From Urechis unicinctus (lineage: Eukaryota; Annelida; Polychaeta; Xenopneusta; Urechidae), in assembly GCA_034190875.2 (NCBI GenBank), contig CM067357.1:2165448-2229447 (forward strand): 64,000 bases of DNA. Direction: 5' to 3'. Below, one piece after another: positions 1 to 11,330 of this stretch; within the stretch, counting starts at the first letter, position 1, and the number at the start of each line of letters is the position of its first letter. Position numbers and translations under genes: made by a program. The notes beneath the pieces were generated by a model. That model saw only the letters and a program-made list of their open reading frames with translations, searched no databases and was not told the DNA's origin.

Positions 1-1753
1 GAGGGGGTGAGTAATGTAATCAGTGAGTGATGGTATGCTATGAGGGGGTGAGTAATGTATTCAGTGAGTGATGGTATGCTATGAGGGGGTGAGTAATGTA
101 TTCAGTGTGTGATGGTATGCTATGAGGTGGTGAGTAATGTATTCAGTGAGTGATGGTATGGTTTGAGGGGGTGAGTAATGTATTCAGTGAATGATGGTAT
201 GCAATGAGGGGGTGAGTAATGTATTCAGTGAGTGATGGTATGCTATGAGGGGGTGAGTAATGTATTCAGTGAGTGATGGTATGCAATGAGGGGGTGAGTA
301 ATGTATTCAGTGAGTGATGGTATGCAATGAGGGGGTGAGTAATGTATTCAGTGAGTGATGGTATGCTATGAGAGTGAGTAATGTATTCAGTGAGTGGTGG
401 TATGCTGTAAGATGGGTGAGTAATGTATTCAGTGAGTGGTGGTATGCTATGAGGGGGTGAGTAATGTATTCAGTGAGTGATGGTATGCAATGAGGGGGTG
501 ATTAATGTATTCAGTGAGTGATGGTATGCTATGAGGGAGTGAGTAATGTATTCAGTGAGTGATGGTATGCTATGAGAGTGAGTAATGTATTCAGTGAGTG
601 ATGGTATGCTATGAGGTGAGTGAGTAATGTATTTCAGTGAGAGTGAGTGATGGTGATGCTGATGAGGGGAGGGGTGTGAGTAATGTATTCAGTGAGTATG
701 GTATTCTATGAGGGGGTGAGTGATGAGTATCAGTGGAGGATGGTATGCTATGAGGGGGTGAGTAATGTATTCAGTGAGTGATGGTATGCTATGAAGGGGG
801 TGAGTAATGTATTCAGTGAGTGATGAGTGGAGGGGGTATGCTCTGAGTGGTGGTATGGATGAGGGGATGAGTAGTGTATTCAGTGAGTGATGGTATGCAA
901 TGAGGGGGTGAGTAATGTTTTCAGTGAGTGATGGTATGCTATGAGGGGGTGAGTAATGTATTCAGTGAGTGATGGTATGCTATGAGGGGGTGTGTAATGT
1001 ATTCAGTGAGTGATGGTATGCTATGAGGGGGTGAGTAATGTATTCAGTGAGTGATGGTATGCAATGAAGGCGTGAGTAATGTATTCAGAGAGTGGTGGTA
1101 TGCTCTGAGGGGATGGAGTAGTGTATTCAGTGAGTGATGGTATGCAATGAGGGGGTGAGTAATGTTTTCAGTGAGTGATGGTATGCTATGAGGGGGTGAG
1201 TAATGTATTCAGTGAGTGATGGTATGCTATGAGGGGGTGAGTAATGTATTCAATGAGTGATGGTATGCTATGAGGGGGTGAGTAATGTATTCAGTGAGTG
1301 ATGGTATGCTATGAGGGGGTGAGTAGTGTATTCAGTGAGGGATGGTATGCTATGAGGGGGTGAGTGGTGTATTCAGTGAGTGATGGTAGCTATGAGGGGG
1401 CGAGTAATGTATTCAGTGAGGGATGGAATGCTATGAGGGGGTTGAGTGATGTATTCTGTGAGTGATGGTATGCTATGAGGGGGTGAGTAATGTATTCAGT
1501 GAGTGATGGTATGCTATGAGGGGGTGAGTAATGTATTCAGTGAGTGATGGCATGCTATGAGAGTGAGTAATGTATTCAGTGAGTGATGGTATGCTATGAG
1601 AGTGAGTAATGTATTCAGTGAGTGATGGCATGCTATGAGAGTGAGTAATGTATTCAGTGAGTGATGGTATGCTATGAGAGTGAGTTATGTATTCAGTGAT
1701 TGATGGTATGCTATGAGGGGTTGAGTAATGTATTCAGTGAGTGATGGTGTGCC
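1..1753. repeat. 41-bp minisatellite array, about 43 units
   Basis: The unit is about 41 bases and contains GGGGGTGAGTAATGTATTC followed by AGTGAGTGATGGTATGC. It repeats head to tail from base 1, so the array continues beyond the left edge. Most units differ by a few substitutions. Shortened units with GAGAGTGAG in place of GAGGGGGTGAG recur near 370, 570 and 1560-1690, which suggests local spreading of a variant. The segment 620-870 is more irregular. There is no coding potential. Confidence 0.97.
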
Positions 1754-2472
1754 GTTAGGTGTTCGAGTTGTGAAACGGAGGTGTAGGGTTAACTGCTGGG
1801 AAAGGTGGAATCATTAAATTATTCCAAAGCCATTGTTCGGTGATTATAATTGCATAAATAATTACCTTTGATATGTCTCACTATCTTGAGTGATAATAGA
1901 GAACATGAAGTTGGCGCTCCCCTAAGTAGGACTGTGTCTGTTTGACACATGCACCTTCGTACCACGCTGTGACATGAAGGTGACGTACCACCGGTTGTGA
2001 AGCACGTATAAGTAATCAGGTACTGACTGCCCCTGAGCTGATAACAAACGTTAGTGATCAAATCAATGACATCAAGGGCGCTTGAAGAAACAAATTTGTA
2101 TCTATAAAGGGAATTAATAGCTTTATCTTTACTTTTGGTCCAAAAGATCGCTGCTTATCTGCGATGAATAAGCCGACTTAATGGACTGGCCAAAGGCGAA
2201 GCTAATTTACTTCAGCGACATCGACCACCGTCTCTATAGAGAAAAACAAGCGTTGGTTGATTGAGCTTGTCAGATGTACGTGTGGTGTTTGAAGGACGGT
2301 GGCCAAGGTGACCCGTCAATGAAAATGCTTCGAGGACAATTGGGGTGAAGCTGGTCTGGTCTCTTCTGCTCTACACCTGGCTCATTATTACAGATGGAGT
2401 TCTTCCTTATCGCTCGATTCTCCATATATCAATATGTTGGCAAATTATAAAATCCACACTTGGTATTTTTCG

Positions 2473-2474
<2 letters not shown>
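1754..2474. other. No gene seen
   Basis: Mixed-composition sequence. Short open frames on both strands are unsupported by any domain, codon pattern or splice context. Confidence 0.6.
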
Positions 2475-2519
<45 letters not shown>

Positions 2520-2665
2520 AATATATATAAATATATATATATATAAATATATATAAAATATATATATTTATATATATATATATATTTTATATATATATAT
2601 TTATATATGAGATATTATAAATAAATATATACATATAAATAATATATAATATATATATATAAATG
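2475..2665. repeat. (TA)n-rich microsatellite, interrupted
   Basis: Alternating TA with ATAC, AAATAT and TTTATA interruptions. The symmetrical TATATAAATA / TATTTATATA blocks could form hairpins. Confidence 0.95.
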
Positions 2666-3717
2666 TATATGTTATATTAGTCAAACGCGACCATTACTGG
2701 TAGACTTGGGTCCACGAAAGAATATACATGTATATCAAAATAATTGCAAAAATGTGACGGTACGAAGATGACAAAAACTTTAGTTTGACGGTCATGATCT
2801 TAGTAACGTACAAACATAATCGTTCACGAGTGTTTTTTTTTGGATTTTGAATATTGTAGCGAAATAAAATTTTGACAACTAATCATGAGCGCTTGATATG
2901 TTTATTTAAAAAATTTAAATATTTGATTTCCATATCCGAAAACTTAACTTTTTCACCCTTTTCGTCGAAACGCTGCCAATGGTTCATAATGATTACATCG
3001 ACAACAAATATCATATATCTAATCCGTAATGACTGAAAATGATTTTGGTATTCCGCAAATATAGGAAATTATAAATGGACACGAAAGGTTGGATTTATAC
3101 GTATAAATTAGTTACTTGACCTTTCGTGGACGACCTTTCGACGACCAAAAGAATATACCAGAAATAAAAGAAATGACAAAAAGATTTGTTATTTGCATAA
3201 TTATATCGCTTAAGATATGCAGAATAAATAATTGATAATTAATGATTTCAAAAATGCACTAAACTGACAATCCTATGAGAAAACAGATGTGGTACTTGCT
3301 CTCCTATATATATTCTACCTCAGAATCAATCTACATCAACTTTTAAAAATATTGTAATCAGCCTTTGATAAGGCCTACTTTAAATAAAAGAGGATCTCTA
3401 TTTAACAGCAGTCCGAAATTAGTTTGTTTGCAATTCGTGTGGAGGAGCATTTACATTTACATGGTACAACTTTGTAAACATGAACCCTTGCAACCACTTG
3501 ATTTGATAAAAACTTTGTGGTATCTCATGTCTGCTGTCTGATATGGAAGAATTATTTGCTGCAAAGCTCTGTTGTATAGTCTACTGTTAAGAATAGAGCT
3601 TACATATTTTGTTTGTGAAATTTATGGATTAATTTCGTTACACGCCAACAAATATACGATGAACTGGTGCACAAGCAGAATCAGGCATAGCTTACCAAGC
3701 ATTGTTCTGTAGCAGCC
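2666..3717. other. No gene seen
   Basis: AT-rich sequence without a recognisable coding or repeat signal. Confidence 0.6.
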
Positions 3718-3942
3718 CTATGTCCTGGGCAGGATGACCCGCGTGAGACCCAGACGTAGCAGTGACATCGCCAGTGTCTTTCTTCTCTCATCGGAGACGT
3801 CGGATTCGCTCATTTCTGGTTCGAATCTGTAAGGCAAAACTTGCTCTGCCGAAGCAACGATAGTTTGCGAATGACCTGTGCCATACCATGACTCTTCGTC
3901 GCTCTCCTGAAGTGATGAAATAACGAAATTTCCAGCAACCAT
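3718..3942 (-). CDS. Possible first exon of a P2RX7-domain-like protein (weak)
   Basis: A 74-codon open frame starts at an ATG at 3942 on the minus strand. Residues 36-51 read VLPYRFEPEMSESDVS, preceded by an acidic stretch (residues 13-17). That pattern, a PYxFEPE box followed by Ser/Glu/Asp, is known at the start of many invertebrate proteins carrying the P2X7 intracellular (zinc-binding) domain. No downstream zinc-binding exon was found nearby, and the rest of the frame is unremarkable. A TGACGTCA palindrome lies about 55 bases upstream of the ATG. Assignment rests on one short motif. It could be a decayed first exon or chance. Confidence 0.25.
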   Translation of the reverse strand: MVAGNFVISSLQESDEESWYGTGHSQTIVASAEQVLPYRFEPEMSESDVSDERRKTLAMSLLRLGLTRVILPRT

Positions 3943-3995
3943 TTCTCGCTAATCGTAGTGCAGATTGCGCCTCGCAACAAAAACATTCCCGTACC

Positions 3996-4003
3996 TGACG
4001 TCA
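3996..4003. promoter_or_regulatory. CRE-like TGACGTCA palindrome
   Basis: Perfect 8-base CRE/ATF half-site pair upstream of the putative exon at 3718-3942. Related TGACGT(CA) sites occur near 7925-7950, 12102, 31248 and 39141, so the motif is not unique and its role is unproven. Confidence 0.3.
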
Positions 4004-4229
4004 CGCGGAGGCGATGAATTATTCATGAGCTTGTCGGCTTGATACGCCGAATTCATCTTTTAAAGTCGAATTTCGATCAGAAAGCGCGCACTTTGACAAT
4101 TGACACATAGACAGAATAGGTACTGGGTTATATTTCAGTTATCTGGCGAAAAAAAATGACTAAATTGTTCGTGCGATAGGCACTTTAAGTGAGGCAATTG
4201 GATGATACAGAAATTGCTTGCTGCACCAG

Positions 4230-4575
4230 GAGCTTGTCAGAAGATACCCTGATTATTCGTGTTATATAATGGATCTCTGGCGTAAAGTGGATATGCTTTG
4301 TATGGTCGATCTTTGCTTTATGATTGATTTCTGATATTGTTGAATGTGTGTTATACGACGGACATATGTTCGAATTTGGGTGTGTTATATATGGCAGATA
4401 TGTGGGGCATTGTCGATTTGTCCACCTCTGCACATGTGTGGATCCGCTTTGTAAAATGACATTGCTGTGTATGGGATGGCTTGGTTATCGTCATATTAGA
4501 GTACTGATCAATTGCTGTCATTGGCGGCCCGCGTGCTCAGTGAACAAACTTACTTCTCATAGCAAGGGGGGGTTA
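4230..4575. repeat. Dispersed repeat, second copy at 32450-32645
   Basis: The segment beginning AGATACCCTGATTATT, followed by the GGATC..CTG..GTAAA and GCTTTGT..GGT.GATC blocks and ending near GCGTGCTCAGTG, recurs in the same orientation at 32450-32645 with many substitutions and a deletion. No coding potential is conserved between the two. Confidence 0.7.
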
Positions 4576-4620
4576 AGGGGCTTTACATTAATACATTGAA
4601 TCTGCCTTTGCTGTGTATCA

Positions 4621-4816
<196 letters not shown>

Positions 4817-4997
4817 CGTTTTCGCCATGGGATGAATATATTGCGCAGTGATGGTCACAAGATATATTGGCTACACGTCAACAGGTGTCACTCTCCCTGT
4901 TTGACTCAATGAATAACCCCAAACGAAGTTGACACCTTGGCATATGGTCACTTTAGTTTACCGACAAACTCACAGGAATCGTAGCATTCCTGTTAAG

Positions 4998-5175
4998 TAG
5001 GGTTGGGACAATATGAATAAAAATTTCTGCAGGGGTGTTCCCTAGCGAAATTGACCGAAAAAAACGAAAATGAAAAAAATGTTGGTGTCCGATAGATTTT
5101 TCGGTCGGAATGGGGCACATTTCCAAAATGGCCGCCAAAATGCCCCGAAAAGCACAAAAAATCATACTTTTTACC
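4998..5175 (+). repeat. Left terminal inverted repeat of the 3.4-kb transposon
   Basis: Begins TAGGGTTGGGACAAT. Further blocks shared with the right end in inverted orientation are CTGCAGGGGT, GCGAAAT.GACCGAAAAAA and GGTCGGAATGGGGC. Confidence 0.88.
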
Positions 5176-6021
5176 TCTTATGCCCACTCGAGAGCAAATA
5201 TTACCTATGAATATATATCAATGAATAAAGTTACATTATATAAAAATAGTTTGCCGTCGTAAGATACATTTCGTCGGTTCGGAGGACTCTAATTCCAAGA
5301 TGGCGGCCAAAATCCAAGATGACGACCGCTCACCGCATAATTATCAAATAATGCTAAGTATTGAGAAATATATATGGTGAAATACATCTTTTTGTAGGTT
5401 TTCACTGATGCTCTTTCGATATAAATCATCATTGACCAGCCAATTTCGATAAGGCAGTCTGAATCTAAGATGACGGACCAAATGTTACAGGGATATCAAA
5501 TAGACCGAGAAGCCCGACAAGCATATCGTGGCAAGAATCACTATCACTAGGCTGTCATTGGATCCTCTTCTGGTATGATCTAAGTTATCAACTATAGTTA
5601 CTAAACATGACTGGAGAAACCAACTTATTACTGCACTCTGAACCGTAAGAAACGAGGATTGTCACCAAGTAGACCATTGTCCGCATCAGAGAATATGGAC
5701 ACTACCACTGTCGCACACAAAAAAACAGAAATTGAATCAATGACGAATCACGATTGATTTTTTATTGATAAAAAAATACTTATGAATTTATTATGAATAT
5801 CATCCCATTAATTCAAACACATGCCACAAGATGAAATGTATACATTAATCAAAATACAATCATTACAACACACCAGAGGACAGCTGGGTGTAAAGGCTAT
5901 CATCTCATCTCAGGTGTCAGGTATAATATCTGAACCGATCCCAATTTCATAATTGCATTCAAATTACACACTGCATATCTGACACGCATATTACATACGG
6001 ACTAACAGTTCAAATAACTCA

Positions 6022-7768
6022 TCATCGCTTAGCCAGTGCTGATTTTAACAAGAACTCAATGTCGCAGACTTGCTTATACTCTGGATGGACGACTGCTTTT
6101 ATTGATTCCTTGAGTTCTTGTAAAGTGAAGTTTTGGAATCGAAATTTCCCATTGTCAGCTATACGCGCCGTGTTTGGCGGATGTCTGGGGCTGTGGTTAT
6201 CCTCAAATAGCCAATTTCAGAGAGAAGCTGCCGTTCATTCAGTCGGTTCAGTAATCTGATGGAAGATGCAGTGACTGGACCACCATGAGACTTACAAGTG
6301 TCCAATAGTTTCTGCATTCTTAGTGACACTAAATATTTCAGCTTCTCAGCGAAGAACGATCGAACATTAGACCAACTGTGATCGGATCCGCACGTACGCC
6401 CATCAATGCCGAATAGATCCATCATAGGAAATATCATGATATCACCAATCAGGGAATATACTTCACAGGCACACTGAAACCAGTCGTTCGTAATAAACGT
6501 TGACGCGGCTAATACGAGCTTATTCGAATTGGCATCAACTACCGCATCAAAAAAATCTTTTATCTGATCATTTTTATCAATATATAACTTTGCAAGCTCT
6601 GCAATGCGGCCGAAGCGATTGGAAATGAACCCCCTTAAACCGTTGCACTCGTGGCTATTGGTTTCTAACCAGTTCACAAATTCATTGTATAGCGATACCG
6701 AGTGTGCCGCTTGACTCGGAGATAATAACTTCGTCACAGCGATCAACCCGATGGTCCGGATACTGGATGACGCTGAGCGGAGAATACCCGAGCAGTCGAT
6801 CAGATTCTCAATTCCCATTTTTTTTTGTTCAGTTTCTTTCAGCACCTTTTCTATGCCGTTATCCACACCCAGGATCAAATGGGCACAGCATTTTAGTAAT
6901 TTATTCTCGTCATTTCGTTATTTATTATTATGTTCAGATGACGTAGCATGGTTAAGCAGTCACCAGCCCGGTCTGTGATCCAAAAGTCGATAGGTTCCTT
7001 TATCTCGTCAGTGGAACAATCGGCAAGAATTGCTAAACTATTCAGTTTGAACTCGTACGTCTTTGCGGCATCCTCTCCTGAATGTGATAGGTTTTTGGCG
7101 AAAATAGTGAACGTCTTCTTTTCTGATGTGGGCCCAGCTATGGTAATATGGTCCGTTTTAATGCTGAAAACTCTATGCCCTGCCGCCTTCCCGGTGTCAT
7201 CTAAACCGACAGTTATTGTGTTCTCTGACCCTTCAGCAAGATGTCTCACACCCATCTCCAAGTTCAGGTATGAAGCATCCACCAAGTAGTTTCGAACTGA
7301 TTTTCCACTAGGCATTACATATGTGCGATCGTCACATCTTCTTCGTCGCTTTGGTGTATCCGACTTTGGATCTTCGAAATCATCGTCGTCGCCTAATCCC
7401 TCATCGTAGTCACATAACTTCCAATTCTGCTGGAAAACTCCGTTCGCGAACTCGACACAGATGCCTAGTAAGTCGTTTGTCGTGACTTTGTACTTTGAGA
7501 AACATTGTACCAGACAACGAATTAATGGCTCATTCAACGTCTTGTACCCTGTATTAATCCAGTCATTCCGTACCTCACAAGCCACGATCTTGCTAGCTCC
7601 ATCTTTGCTGACCATTTGATTTCCTTTGATAGGCGCTTTACACAGTGATATCATTCTACCCAACAAATACTTTCCATTCGGTAATTTACCGCCTATGACA
7701 TTATCTGGTTTTTCCTTGTAAATTTCTCCAAATAGTTCTTTTCTCATATCGGAGCTGCGGAATTCCAT
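6022..7768 (-). pseudogene. hAT-like transposase with two frameshifts
   Basis: This is probably the DDE transposase that moved the surrounding element. The first segment (7768 to 6893, 291 codons) carries an acidic and basic linker at residues 121-145, then GLDDTGK at 188-194 and WITDRAGD at 263-270. These resemble the first and second catalytic Asp boxes of the hAT RNase H fold. A one-base frameshift near 6925 leads to KLLKCCAHLILGVDNG, matching the C..H box that follows the second Asp in hAT proteins, and 239 more codons to 6159. A second frameshift near 6157 opens 44 further codons ending at a TGA at 6022-6024, a tail that fits the preceding frame (PDIRQTRR then TLQELKESI). The combined length of about 575 residues is normal for hAT. 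I recognise the family from invertebrate proteins of unknown function. The catalytic Glu was not located. The frameshifts may be true decay or assembly errors. Confidence 0.75.
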
Positions 7769-8204
7769 AGTATGAACGAATCACAATGTCAATGAAATTT
7801 CAGAACAGAACCTGTCACTAATAAGTTATTCCAAAACAGAAAGCATTCCTTTATGTCAACTGGTTACAACTGGTGTACATAAATAACGACTTACGTTTTA
7901 CGGTTCGATGCGATTATGACACATTGTGACGTCACAACAGGATGTGACGTCATAATGGATGGCAATGCCATATCCGGTCAACTAAACAGACTTTATTTGA
8001 ATTTGTATCAATTTCAAATTAATGATAATAATGGATGGTACAACTGAATATCGCCATCTTGGATTTCGGCCGCCATATTGGATATCAGGTACTGCTACTG
8101 AAGGAAATGTCTCGAGTGACAGCTTACCATGTTTATTCGATTGGAATTCCCATTATTGGCCCATATCCCGCACGATAACAAGCCTTTATTTGAGATGACA
8201 GCTA

Positions 8205-8382
8205 CAAAATCGCATATTCCGGGTCATTTTGGTGGCCATCATGGAAATCGGCCCCATTCCGACCTCAAAATTCATCGCACACCAAATTTCTTTCGATTTT
8301 CGCTTTTTTCGGTCTATTTCGCCTAAGAAATACCCCTGCAGAATATCGGCACGCAAAAAAATGCATTATTGTCCCAACCCTA
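8205..8382 (-). repeat. Right terminal inverted repeat of the 3.4-kb transposon
   Basis: Read on the minus strand from 8382 it begins TAGGGTTGGGACAAT and repeats the blocks of the left end with scattered substitutions and small indels. Open frames here (8129-8326, 8229-8435) and in the left copy translate to look-alike peptides only because both copies are the same non-coding repeat. Confidence 0.88.
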
Positions 8383-9474
8383 TGTTAAGGGTCATCTGGA
8401 AGCTCTTCTTCAGAAACTGTACAAGCTGTAATTAGTGGTGTAGTGTAGATGAGTGACGGTGCGCAAGAACAATATTTCCCTTTCTTAAGAAGCCAAAGAA
8501 AGCGAGGAGTCGCGTCTTCAAGTTTATTAAGTATCCCTGAGATCTGAGAGGTGCAAATAGAGCAACTGTGTGTGGCATCTACGAACCACAAATCTAGCAA
8601 CAAAGGCCATATGTAAGGTGACATGGAACGACCCGAGTTCAAAGCGTTGTTATCCACGGCTATAAAGGCCCCCATAGTAGGAGACCGAGAAAGGGCGCGA
8701 GGAAGGCGAAGGAAGAGAGCGCCTGAGGACGAGAAACACGAGGAAGGAAGGTTCTAATTAGCTATTATTAAATACTCAGAACTGTGAAAGCAAACTTTCA
8801 TGGCAACAGATCAACAAATATGACCAATTGCATTAATATAGCCCATTGCGTCAGTTGATGTGCGGCGGAACAATACGAATTGCTATGGTGGTTGGCTACC
8901 CTCTGCGCCTGTCATCCAATCAATCGGCACAAATAGAAAGAATACAGTTCCAATGTCCGGTTTTCACAAGTTGACCTTCCCTACCCTAGCTAGCCCACCG
9001 CTCCCACACCAGTGAAGCATCTTCCTTCCATCGTCCCATTCATGACACTACGCGCTCGAAAACAACAATAATTGAGGCGACCGCATACTGCCAGAATAGC
9101 CACCCCACCCCCACCCCCATGTCCGTCGGTTGAGCTCCTCTCATTGTGAAAGAACGTAGAGGATGCCAGAATCCATCTGAATACTTCCTGTCCTAAACGT
9201 TCTTAGTCACGGCAAGTATGCTCTATTTGTCCTGGTACTCAATATCGATTAAGGCTTCCTGTGTGAGTAAGATTTGTGTTGTATACTGGCGTAGAAACAT
9301 AATGCAGACAAGAGCTTATTTATCCCTCAATCCACCCCTATCCCCAGATGCCCACTTCTATTACGGGTTGCACGTTTTTGAGCGAAACATAGAACGCGGC
9401 AGATATGTTTGGACATTTCAGTGTATTGTGCTGGTTAGCTATGAAACCTGAATATGATGAAAATATCGGATATT
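8383..9474. other. No gene; short repeat fragment at 8680-8790
   Basis: The stretch 8680-8790 (GAGAAAGGGCGCGAGGAAGG and following) resembles 13600-13685 in the same orientation, part of the left arm of the recombinase element, so it is a stray fragment of that repeat. The 96-codon minus frame at 8385-8675 crosses the transposon's target duplication and is not recognisable. Confidence 0.6.
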
Positions 9475-11060
9475 CGGTGTCTCTGACCGTAACACACTCA
9501 TGGCACTTCATTGATCATTTCGATTCCATGGTAACCAAGGCAAAGGACGAAATAATTAATGATCGGTAAATGGATTTCATCTATCTATCTATGAGTGAGT
9601 GTGTAGGTGATTTTGGACGTGGTCAAGTGCTATACTTGAAATAGTATATGAATTAGTATGTGTCCAGGTGAGCGAATTAGTAAGTGCTAGAGTGACTGAG
9701 AATGAAGTGAGATTATCAGTGCACATGTGAGTGCACGATTTAGTGAATGAGTTAGAAAGGTTGTGAGTTATTTAGTTAGTGAGTAAGAGTGAGCTTGTGT
9801 TATTGAAATAGCGAATATCGACAAGCCTGTGAAGCGCTGGAAATAGAAAAACGACAATATATTTCAACATTACTTTCGAACAAATACAGAATATTGAATA
9901 AGGGTTCGTTGAATAACTCAAGGCGTTGCTGTCGACTTCTTTGTTTCAGAAGACTCGTGCTCGAACGTGCTAGATATGTACACTAAGTCAAAGAGTGAAG
10001 CCAAGAGAGCATTTCCCATTTTTCATTGTGGTAGATGACTGAACAAACTATGAATAAATAATGCTTCGACTGAAGCTATCTTTTGTTATTTTCAGTTTGT
10101 ATGTGTACTCAATGGTCATGTTTAGCGTCACATACACAATCAGTACACAATTTGCGCGTCTGACCGGGATACACCGGGCATTGTGTAGTATTTTGACGTA
10201 AAAATGACTTGAAGAGGCAGAGGCCACTTAAAGCAAAATGCATCAATAGCTTCCCATGTAACATATTTTGGGCAACACGCTATACTAACAAGCGGGGACA
10301 ACAATCTTCTAATGATACATAAATGTGCATGATAGCGGAGTAAATGCAAATCTACATCAAAGCAATAACAGCACACAACCAAATGGTTTGCCCCAAGAGA
10401 GAATACGTAACATCTACATACAAGAGGAAAAACTTCTGCCTAGATATCCATCAGGATGTTACAGAGCACGGTATATTACAAAGATTTGTCCCCACTTCTT
10501 GATGCAATACGCATTACAACATTACAAGCAGCTACATGGCATGATAATCAGTACAGGAGAATTATCGAATTGTTATAAGCTTCAGTGAGTGACAGAAGTT
10601 CGGGTGCAGAAGTCACATGTTTTAACGTAAGACGAGCACCCCACATCGGGTGGATACCAACTAAAACCAACTGCCACTCGTTGTTGTACCGCTTACCGCC
10701 GTCAATCAATTAGCGCCATCCCGTAAGATGACGACGGCGAGCTCTGAATACACGGCCCTAATGGGACACAAAATGGCCGCGGGACGGAGAGAAGTTTCAG
10801 CGGGGCGCCGTGTCCCGTTTATTAGACGTAAAGATAACCTTGTTTATAAGTAAAAAACAATAAAATGGTCATTTCTGTTGGTTTTCATCCCGATTGTGTT
10901 ACAAATAAGAAAATGCTATAAAACTGCTTCTACCAATGTCCTCATGTAATTTTTACCTCCTCACTAAAGAATAGAATAAGTTATAATATATGTGAATCAT
11001 TATATTGCATTTTGAAAATTATAAAGTCGATCAAACCAATCCCCAATCGAGTTACTAGAT
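9475..11060 (+). repeat. Dispersed repeat family R1, copy 1 (plus orientation)
   Basis: Collinear inverted matches link this stretch to 28480-30240: 9480-9580 with 30130-30240 (GGTAACCAAGGCAA box), 9590-9830 with 29460-29720 (decayed GTGA repeats), 9870-10110 with 29180-29410 (GTCAAAGAGTGAAGCC box), 10130-10330 with 28925-29150 and 10340-10560 with 28650-28890 (ATCTACATACAAGAGGAA box). The part 10640-11060 matches 35950-36440 in direct orientation (CGGGGCGCCGT box). No protein motif survives. It is probably a long non-autonomous transposable element whose ends I could not fix. Confidence 0.75.
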
Positions 11061-11066
11061 CAATAA

Positions 11067-11330
<264 letters not shown>

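Larger units (their letters stand above)
4998..8382. mobile_element. Complete TIR DNA transposon, hAT-like, 3385 bp
   Basis: Both ends carry the perfect 15-base inverted repeat TAGGGTTGGGACAAT (start at 4998 plus strand, end at 8382 minus strand). The element is flanked by the direct repeat TGTTAAG at 4991-4997 and 8383-8389, a 7-base target duplication. Inverted similarity of roughly 75-80% by eye continues about 180 bases inward on both sides. A second inverted match, ATGGCGGCC with AAATCCAAGATG, lies at 5295-5326 and 8052-8084. One transposase-like gene (6022-7768, minus) fills the centre. TIRs beginning TAGGG and a target duplication near 8 bases are typical of hAT elements. The superfamily call is inference, because 7 rather than 8 bases match. 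Confidence 0.85.

Noticed and set aside
1..1753. CRISPR-like array
   Set aside because: There is no distinct spacer class. The whole 41-base unit repeats, and the window is eukaryotic.
4993..8388. piggyBac or Kolobok element with TTAA target sites
   Set aside because: TTAA is present at both borders but only as part of the longer TGTTAAG duplication, and the protein resembles hAT.
8385..8675. 96-codon minus-strand gene
   Set aside because: Crosses the border and target duplication of the hAT-like element; no recognisable features.
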